From NCBI RefSeq assembly GCF_002270485.1, contig NZ_NQOG01000002.1:62001-126000 (forward strand): DNA of 64,000 nucleotides, read 5' to 3'. The translations under genes were made by a program, and so were the position numbers. The notes under the pieces were generated by a model. That model searched no databases, was not told the DNA's origin, and saw only the letters and a list, made by a program, of their open reading frames with translations. Within the stretch, counting starts at the first letter, position 1; each line of letters starts with the position of its first letter. Of the stretch, positions 59,087 through 64,000 are shown one piece after another. The DNA is from Anaerostipes hominis (ex Lee et al. 2021). GTDB lineage: Bacteria > Bacillota > Clostridia > Lachnospirales > Lachnospiraceae.

Positions 59087-59251
59087 ATGGCAGAGTTGAA
59101 CCTAAATCAGATAATTGAAAAGCTGAACGATAATTTTACGGGAGATATCTGTAAGATCGTTTTTTGATATAATGGTAAAGCAGATTCAACTGAGTAAATT
59201 GATTTTGTGGAACGAGAGGATACACCTATAAACAACCCTGGCACAGGCTAA
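59087..59251 (+). pseudogene. BREX PglZ N-terminal relic
   Basis: ATG 59087 begins MAELNLNQIIEKLNDNFTGD, then ICKIVF, then TGA exactly where the PglZ family has Trp (KxVFWYDDNxEF), then YNGKADSTE, a TAA, and IDFVEREDTPINNPGTG. The first 26 residues match the usual start of BREX type A PglZ phosphatases. The rest of the ~800-residue gene is gone and a terminator follows at 59288. It starts 11 bases after the AlbA_2 gene, the position pglZ has in intact loci. Confidence 0.65.
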
Positions 59252-59287
59252 TAAAAGCTTTTAAGGAAAATGATATATAAATGAGAG

Positions 59288-59336
59288 ATCGGGCAGGAAG
59301 GAAAATGAAATCATTCCCTTCCTGCCCGATTTCTTT
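59288..59336 (+). terminator. Terminator at the end of the BREX-like segment
   Basis: A 14-bp perfect stem, ATCGGGCAGGAAGG (59288-59301) with CCTTCCTGCCCGAT (59317-59330), followed by TTCTTT. Confidence 0.88.
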
Positions 59337-59371
59337 GCTTATTACTATATGAGAGATTGTTGATATTATTA

Positions 59372-59439
59372 TTGACAATGCTCAATAATAATGCTAAAAT
59401 CAACTTAAAATATAATCAAAATATGATCAAAATATAATC
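59372..59439 (+). promoter_or_regulatory. MFS-aldolase operon promoter with three 11-bp direct repeats
   Basis: TTGACA (59372-59377), a 17-base spacer and TAAAAT (59395-59400). Three contiguous 11-bp units, AAAATATAATC / AAAATATGATC / AAAATATAATC, fill 59407-59439 downstream of the -10. The spacing of one helical turn suggests a cooperative operator. Confidence 0.7.
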
Positions 59440-59460
59440 ATGATGGTTGGGGAGTGTAAT

Positions 59461-60702
59461 ATGAACAGAAAAAAACGCAATACAATGATGGCTTTTGGAG
59501 CCTTTGCCATATTATTTACCGGATATCCTCATGTCTGGTCTATCTACCAGCCATATGTGATGAAATCGGCAGGATGGAGCACGGGGCAGGCCTCCATATG
59601 CTTTTATCTGCCGACCATGTTTTTTGTACTGGGAAATATTTTAGGGGGCAGGCTTCAGGATAAAAAGGGGCCGACTCCCGCTGTGTTTATCGGGGGAACA
59701 GTCTTAACTTCAGGAGTGCTGTTGTCCAGATACATGCTCCTGCCGTCACCCGTTTGGATGTACCTGACGTTCGGAGTCATGCAGGGCATCGGGTCAGGAA
59801 TGATCTACGCACCGATCCTTTCAACGGCTCAAAAGTGGTTTCCGGGAAGAACAGGGTTTGCATCCGGCGTTGTGATCACGGCAAACGGAATCTGCGGCCT
59901 TTTGATGGCACCGGTGAGCAAAACACTATTGGAGGCCGGAGGCCCTCAGCTGGCATTTTTGGCCGTGGGATTACTGATTGGAGTCTCATGGATTCTGGGA
60001 ACATTGTTCATCAGGAAACCAGAGGAAACAGCAAAAGAGAAGATGCCGGTATCTTACGGGGAAACACGTCAGTACACCTCAGCAGAGATGGTAAAGACCA
60101 GAAAATTTTATTACCTGTTATGCACGATGATGTGCGGACTTATGGCATATTATCTCACATCGCCGTTATCGCAGACACTGCAGACGGACAGAGGCATCAG
60201 CGCAGCCCTCGCAGTGGGTTCGGTCATGGCAGGTTCCATATTGAATGCAGGGATGAGGCTGGTGCTCCCGTCTCTTTCAGATAAAATCGGCAGGATACAG
60301 TGCATCAAAGGTGTGCTCCTGCTCTCTATGGCAGCTATGGTGTTTCTCATAACGGGACAGAAGATATTGACAACTCTGGCAGTGATCCTGATCTATGGAT
60401 GCTTCGGAGGGATAATGGGAAGTTTTCCTTCCCTGGCAAGCTCTATCTTCGGGCTGAGACATTCCGGACAGAATTATGGAATCGTTATGTTTGGGATTGT
60501 CGTCGTGACGGCACTGTCTCCATGCATTACAAACTTAATTGCGGCAGGGCAGTATCCGGTGAATACGACATTTTTAATCGGCTTTGTATTTTCAGCAGCG
60601 GCATTTCTGTTTTTAACCAGGCTGGAAAAAGAAATTAAGAATGAAAAACAGGAAAACGGGAAACAGAGGCTGGAACCACAGATAAAATTACAGTTGAAAT
60701 GA
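59461..60702 (+). CDS. MFS transporter, OFA (oxalate/formate antiporter)-like
   Basis: A 413-residue transporter with twelve predicted helices. The early GYPHVWSIYQPYVMKSAGWSTGQASICF and the loop GGRLQDKKGPTPAVFIGG are typical of the OFA family of major facilitators; GMIYAPILSTAQKWFPGRTGFASGVVITANG is also characteristic. Substrate unknown, probably a small organic acid or sugar acid, given the linked aldolase. GGGGAGTG lies before ATG 59461. Confidence 0.88.
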   Translation: MNRKKRNTMMAFGAFAILFTGYPHVWSIYQPYVMKSAGWSTGQASICFYLPTMFFVLGNILGGRLQDKKGPTPAVFIGGTVLTSGVLLSRYMLLPSPVWMYLTFGVMQGIGSGMIYAPILSTAQKWFPGRTGFASGVVITANGICGLLMAPVSKTLLEAGGPQLAFLAVGLLIGVSWILGTLFIRKPEETAKEKMPVSYGETRQYTSAEMVKTRKFYYLLCTMMCGLMAYYLTSPLSQTLQTDRGISAALAVGSVMAGSILNAGMRLVLPSLSDKIGRIQCIKGVLLLSMAAMVFLITGQKILTTLAVILIYGCFGGIMGSFPSLASSIFGLRHSGQNYGIVMFGIVVVTALSPCITNLIAAGQYPVNTTFLIGFVFSAAAFLFLTRLEKEIKNEKQENGKQRLEPQIKLQLK

Positions 60703-60727
60703 TATTAAGAGAAAGGAAGTATCAATT

Positions 60728-61564
60728 ATGGCATTAGTGAAAATGAAACAATTACTGGAGCAGGCAAAAGAAGAAAACAGAGGATGCGGCGCGTTCAGTG
60801 TTGGAAATATGGAGATGGTCAAAGGGGCCGTCAAAGCTGCAGAAGAGATGAATACATCAATCATCCTCCAAATCGCAGAAGTGCGTTTGGAACATTCTCC
60901 CCTGCACTTAATGGGCCCGATGATGGTCCGGGCCGCAAAGGAAGCAAAGGTGGATGTGGCGGTTCATTTAGATCACGGTCTTACACTGGAGACTGTAAAA
61001 AAAGCACTGGAATTAGGATTTACTTCTGTCATGCTGGATGCTTCCCGAGATCCGTTTGAAGAAAATATAAGAAAGACAAAAGAAGTAGTGGAACTGGCAG
61101 CTCAATATGGAGCAACTGTGGAGGCCGAATTAGGGCTTGTAGGCGGAAGCGAAGATGGAAAGAGTGATCACGGGATTCAGTGTACCAATCCGCAGGATGC
61201 AAAAATATTCTGTGAACAGACCGGTGTAGATGCTCTGGCAGTGGCCATAGGAAATGCACACGGTGATTATCCGGTGGCGCCGACGCTGGAATTTGGTGTT
61301 TTAGAAGAAATCCGCAATATTACCAAGAAACCTCTGGTACTTCACGGCGGAAGCGGAATTACAGATGACGGCTTCAGAAAAGCTATCTCTCTTGGAATCT
61401 GCAAAGTCAACATTGCAACGGCAAGTTTTAACAGCCTGACAAAAGAAGTAGAAAAATACATAGGGTCTGAAGGAAAACATAATTATTTTGACATGAATGA
61501 AGCTATGGTAAAAGGTGTCTATGACAACGTAAAACGTCATATTGAGATCTTTAACTGCAAGTAA
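60728..61564 (+). CDS. Class II ketose-bisphosphate aldolase (Fba/GatY-like)
   Basis: A 278-residue zinc aldolase. Seen are CGAFSVGNMEMVKGAV, the Zn/active-site block VAVHLDHGLTLETVKKALELGFTSVMLDASRDPFEENI, AELGLVGGSEDG, GNAHGDYP and LVLHGGSGITDDGFRKAISLGICKVNIATA. It cleaves a ketose (bis)phosphate of uncertain identity; the GatY/KbaY branch acts on tagatose-1,6-bisphosphate. Operon partner of the MFS gene (25 bases). AGAAAGGAAG precedes the ATG. Confidence 0.92.
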   Translation: MALVKMKQLLEQAKEENRGCGAFSVGNMEMVKGAVKAAEEMNTSIILQIAEVRLEHSPLHLMGPMMVRAAKEAKVDVAVHLDHGLTLETVKKALELGFTSVMLDASRDPFEENIRKTKEVVELAAQYGATVEAELGLVGGSEDGKSDHGIQCTNPQDAKIFCEQTGVDALAVAIGNAHGDYPVAPTLEFGVLEEIRNITKKPLVLHGGSGITDDGFRKAISLGICKVNIATASFNSLTKEVEKYIGSEGKHNYFDMNEAMVKGVYDNVKRHIEIFNCK

Positions 61565-61588
61565 AGGTATTCCAAATTATATTTTGTT

Positions 61589-61636
61589 AAAAGGAGAAGC
61601 GCACCGGCTTATTTTACCGGAGCATTTCTCCTTTTT
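61589..61636 (+). terminator. Terminator of the MFS-aldolase operon
   Basis: AAAAGGAGAA (61589-61598) pairs with TTCTCCTTTT (61626-61635); an inner CCGG/CCGG stem extends the hairpin. Confidence 0.85.
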
Positions 61637-61754
61637 AATAATATTTTTGTTTTGAGGTAAGAGAAGAGGAATTTAAAATAGTGTCATAGCAGCCGTTAAA
61701 GACAAACGATGGCGGGAGAAAGCTGGAGATTATTAAATATTCAGCAGAGTATGA

Positions 61755-61790
61755 TATAATGATATCAACAATGCGTGCACGAGAACGCGA
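61755..61790 (+). promoter_or_regulatory. Promoter -10 and candidate operator of the third LacI-type gene
   Basis: TATAAT at 61755-61760 is followed by TGCGTGCACGAGAACGCGA (61772-61790). This is an imperfect version of the GC-rich palindrome TTGCGTGC-ACGC-GCACGCAA at 63012-63031. It lies downstream of the -10, in keeping with autorepression. No clear -35 was seen. Confidence 0.6.
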
Positions 61791-61803
61791 GAGGAGAAAG
61801 AGT

Positions 61804-62832
61804 ATGGCAGTTACGATTCAGCAGATTGCAGACCTGGCCGGGGTATCCAGGGGTACGGTGGACCGGGCATTAAATAACCGGGGAAGAATCCGGCCGGAAG
61901 TGGCAGAAAGGATCAAAGGGATCGCAAAGGAACTTGGATATCAGCCCAATATGGCGGCAAAGGCACTTTCCACCGCCAATCACGCACTTCAGATTGGAGT
62001 TATCATTCAGTACGCAGAGACTCCGTTTATGAAGGCAGTGCTGGAAGGCACGGAATTCGCGAAGGAAGAAGTCGAACGCTTCGGAGGACATGTATTTGTG
62101 GAGTGCATTCACGGTGGGGACGTAAAGAAGCTGCTCAAGACAATGAAAGATTTCAGGGAAGCCGGGGTGAAGGGGATCGCTTTGGTTCCCACCGACGATG
62201 AACTGCTCAAAAAGACGATCAATGAGTTTGTGGAAAAGGACAGGATTTCAATCATTACGATCAACTCTGACCTGGAGGATACAAAGAGGCTCTGCTTCAT
62301 CGGGCAGGACTCCTATGCCAGCGGCAGAGTGGCCGGAGGACTCATGGGGGAGATTATCCCCGGAGACGGGAAGGTTATGATCCTGTCCGGCTCTCAGGAA
62401 AATGTAGCCACTATGGAGCGTACAAGAGGATTTTTGGATGAACTGGAGCACCATTATTCAAGGATAAAGGTCCTGGAGCCAAGATATGCATATGATGACG
62501 ACTGGGTTGCCGGGAAGCTCCTGAAAGAACAGCTGGAAGAGACTCCGGATCTGGCAGGCATCTATATCACGGCGCAGGGGGAGAGCGGGGTCTGCGATAC
62601 ATTAAAAAAATACAGGCTGGAAAAGAAGATCAAAGTGATCGCCCATGACTATGAGGGAGAAAACCGTGAAAATCTCAAAAAAGGAATCATTAATTTCATC
62701 CTGAGACAAAATTCCTATGTTCAGGGGTATGAGTCTGTCATGGAACTATTCCATACACTCTGCGGCAATCCAACGAGACAGGGAGAGTTTTGGCACACAG
62801 ATATTGTAATTAAAACAAGATGCAATCTTTGA
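61804..62832 (+). CDS. LacI-family regulator
   Basis: A 342-residue LacI-type repressor: VTIQQIADLAGVSRGTVDRALNNRGRIRPEVAERIKGIAKELGYQPNMAAKAL followed by a ribose-binding-protein-like sensor (IGVIIQYAETPFMKAVLEGTEFAKEEV, GDGKVMILSGSQENVATMERTRGF). AGGAGA precedes ATG 61804; upstream in-frame ATGs lie inside the operator. It is likely the regulator of the inositol-dehydrogenase-like gene downstream, whose promoter carries the related palindrome. Confidence 0.92.
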   Translation: MAVTIQQIADLAGVSRGTVDRALNNRGRIRPEVAERIKGIAKELGYQPNMAAKALSTANHALQIGVIIQYAETPFMKAVLEGTEFAKEEVERFGGHVFVECIHGGDVKKLLKTMKDFREAGVKGIALVPTDDELLKKTINEFVEKDRISIITINSDLEDTKRLCFIGQDSYASGRVAGGLMGEIIPGDGKVMILSGSQENVATMERTRGFLDELEHHYSRIKVLEPRYAYDDDWVAGKLLKEQLEETPDLAGIYITAQGESGVCDTLKKYRLEKKIKVIAHDYEGENRENLKKGIINFILRQNSYVQGYESVMELFHTLCGNPTRQGEFWHTDIVIKTRCNL

Positions 62833-62909
62833 TTGTTACAAAAATATAATAATAATATTATCATAATATAATCATTTTAAATTTTCTGTTTATACAGAAT
62901 GTATAAATA

Positions 62910-62945
62910 AAAATACAATATCGGACTGCGATATTGTATTTTTTT
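62910..62945 (+). terminator. Terminator of the third LacI-type gene
   Basis: AAAATACAATATCG (62910-62923) pairs with CGATATTGTATTTT (62929-62942), loop of five, then T residues. Confidence 0.9.
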
Positions 62946-63011
62946 GTGCAAAAAGGATAGTATAAGTGAAATTATTTAAAAAATAATTGGAATTATTGTG
63001 TATGTTGCTGA

Positions 63012-63040
63012 TTGCGTGCACGCGCACGCAATGTTATCAT
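63012..63040 (+). promoter_or_regulatory. Promoter of the iolG-like gene with LacI-type operator
   Basis: TTGCGT (63012-63017), a 17-base spacer and TATCAT (63035-63040). The palindrome TTGCGTGC-ACGC-GCACGCAA (63012-63031) covers the -35 and most of the spacer, 8-bp perfect arms. A related site lies before the LacI gene at 61772. Confidence 0.75.
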
Positions 63041-63089
63041 AAGTTCACAATAAAAAACAACAAATCAACGAACATATGGAGGTAGAGTA

Positions 63090-64000
63090 ATGTTAAATGT
63101 AGGTGTAATTGGATGCGGCGGAATGGGAAAAGATCATATCAAACGTCTCACAAACAAGATCCAGGGAGCAAACGTAGTGGCAGTTTCTGATGTCTTTGAA
63201 GAAGGAGCAAAAGAAGCAGCGGCATTGGCCGGAGGAGCTAAGGTATATACAGACGGAAAAGATCTGATTAATGATCCTGATGTAGACGCGGTATTTATTG
63301 TATCCCCGGGTTTTGCCCACACAGACTCTCTGCTTCAGGCTATTGAAGCGGGAAAACGTGTTTTCTGTGAAAAACCGCTGGCAACGACGGCAGAGGACTG
63401 CAAAAAGGTTGTGGATGCAGAAGCTGCTTCAGGAAAACATCTGATCCAGCTTGGATTTATGAGAAGATATGATAAGGGATATGTACAGGTAAAGGAGGCG
63501 CTCCAGTCCGGAGAGTATGGTGAACCGCTGATCCTTCACTGCACACACAGGAATCCAGAAGTGGGAACCAATTATAATACGCCGATGGCAGTCCATGACA
63601 CAGCAATCCACGAGATCGACACACTTCACTGGTTAGTAGACGATGAATATGAGAGTGCACAGGTGATCATGCCGAAAGTGACAAAATATTCCCACTCAGA
63701 ATTGAAAGATCCTCAGATCATGCTGCTCCGCACAAAGAGAGGAATCTGCATCGACGTAGAAGTATTCGTCAACTGCAAGTTCGGATATGACATCAACTGC
63801 GAAGTGGTATGTGAAGACGGTGCGATCAAGATGGCTGAACCTTCTTACCCGAGCATCAGGAAGAATGCGGCAGTTTCAACAGCCATTGACACGGACTGCT
63901 TTGTAAGATTTGAAGATGCATATGACACAGAAGTCCAGAACTGGGTAGACTGTGCCGGGCAGGGAGTGATCAGCGGACCTACTGCATGGGACGGATACCT
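63090..64000 (+). CDS. Inositol 2-dehydrogenase-like protein (Gfo/Idh/MocA), 3' end outside
   Basis: The first 303 codons of a Gfo/Idh/MocA dehydrogenase; the gene runs off the right edge. The Rossmann motif VGVIGCGGMGKDHIKRL is at residues 4-20, CEKPLATTAEDC near 92, LGFMRRYDKGY near 122, and HDTAIHEIDTLHWLVDDEYES near 170 holds the catalytic Asp/His pair. GFMRRYD and the TxxHEIDxxxWL pattern are typical of myo-inositol 2-dehydrogenases (IolG). TGGAGG lies before ATG 63090. Probably the first gene of an inositol-type catabolic operon under the LacI regulator upstream. Confidence 0.9.
   Translation, partial: MLNVGVIGCGGMGKDHIKRLTNKIQGANVVAVSDVFEEGAKEAAALAGGAKVYTDGKDLINDPDVDAVFIVSPGFAHTDSLLQAIEAGKRVFCEKPLATTAEDCKKVVDAEAASGKHLIQLGFMRRYDKGYVQVKEALQSGEYGEPLILHCTHRNPEVGTNYNTPMAVHDTAIHEIDTLHWLVDDEYESAQVIMPKVTKYSHSELKDPQIMLLRTKRGICIDVEVFVNCKFGYDINCEVVCEDGAIKMAEPSYPSIRKNAAVSTAIDTDCFVRFEDAYDTEVQNWVDCAGQGVISGPTAWDGY

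Overview
The window is a 64-kb stretch of a Gram-positive anaerobe chromosome. AGGAGG-type ribosome sites, TTGACA/TATAAT promoters, strict-anaerobe genes (PPDK, FeoB, Acd-EtfBA, FprA and [FeFe]-hydrogenase relics) and many PTS operons point to the Clostridia. A gut Lachnospiraceae member, perhaps Anaerostipes-like, is my inference and not a tested assignment. No rRNA or tRNA gene was recognised.

Layout. 1-3.2 kb: the end of ppdK, an enolase fragment abutting its terminator, and a peroxiredoxin with its reductase. 3.3-6.8 kb: a DtxR/MntR-type regulator divergent from feoA-feoA-feoB and a Cys-rich FeoB partner. 6.8-17.1 kb is a defence island. Two cas-less CRISPR arrays with nearly identical repeats and leaders flank a complete type I Wadjet operon (jetABCD), an Rrf2 regulator and a decayed acyl-CoA dehydrogenase/EtfA-rubredoxin/FprA cluster; a 61-bp tandem repeat follows. 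17.2-20.8 kb: a three-subunit molybdenum hydroxylase. 21-27.4 kb: a catabolic operon (deoC, Gfo/Idh dehydrogenase, DeoR regulator), a PfkB kinase, a hydroxyacid dehydrogenase, an [FeFe]-hydrogenase relic and a BASS transporter. 27.5-36.1 kb: MarR-flavodoxin, a complete sucrose PTS regulon (LacI, EIIBCA, GH32, fructokinase) and a PadR-HAAS envelope module.

36.3-42.6 kb: a galactitol-type PTS operon with SorC regulator, aldo/keto reductase, second DeoC, a Cys-less EIIB-like protein, EIIA and a DUF89 phosphatase. 42.6-45 kb: a serine recombinase, YjbQ and a TcdA-like protein. 45.1-50.7 kb: a second LacI/PTS/GH32 regulon whose first GH32 gene is broken. 50.8-53 kb: a YeiH relic, BlaI-type and LysR regulators. 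53.1-56.2 kb: acd-etfB-etfA. 56.2-59.3 kb: an apparent decayed BREX locus (pglX tail, frameshifted membrane protein, intact AlbA_2 protein, pglZ start with nonsense codons). 59.4-64 kb: an MFS transporter with a class II aldolase, a LacI regulator and the start of an inositol-dehydrogenase-like gene.

Two themes stand out. Local regulators sit beside recognisable operators: paired operators in the sucrose regulon, a PadR palindrome, a MarR palindrome, a shared TTAG-N6-CTAA motif before feoA and feoB, and a shared GC-rich motif around 61.8 and 63.0 kb. There is also unusually heavy gene decay, with about ten relics, interleaved with intact defence genes. I saw no clearly new system; the strongest candidate for follow-up is the CRISPR-Wadjet-CRISPR arrangement and its paired leaders.
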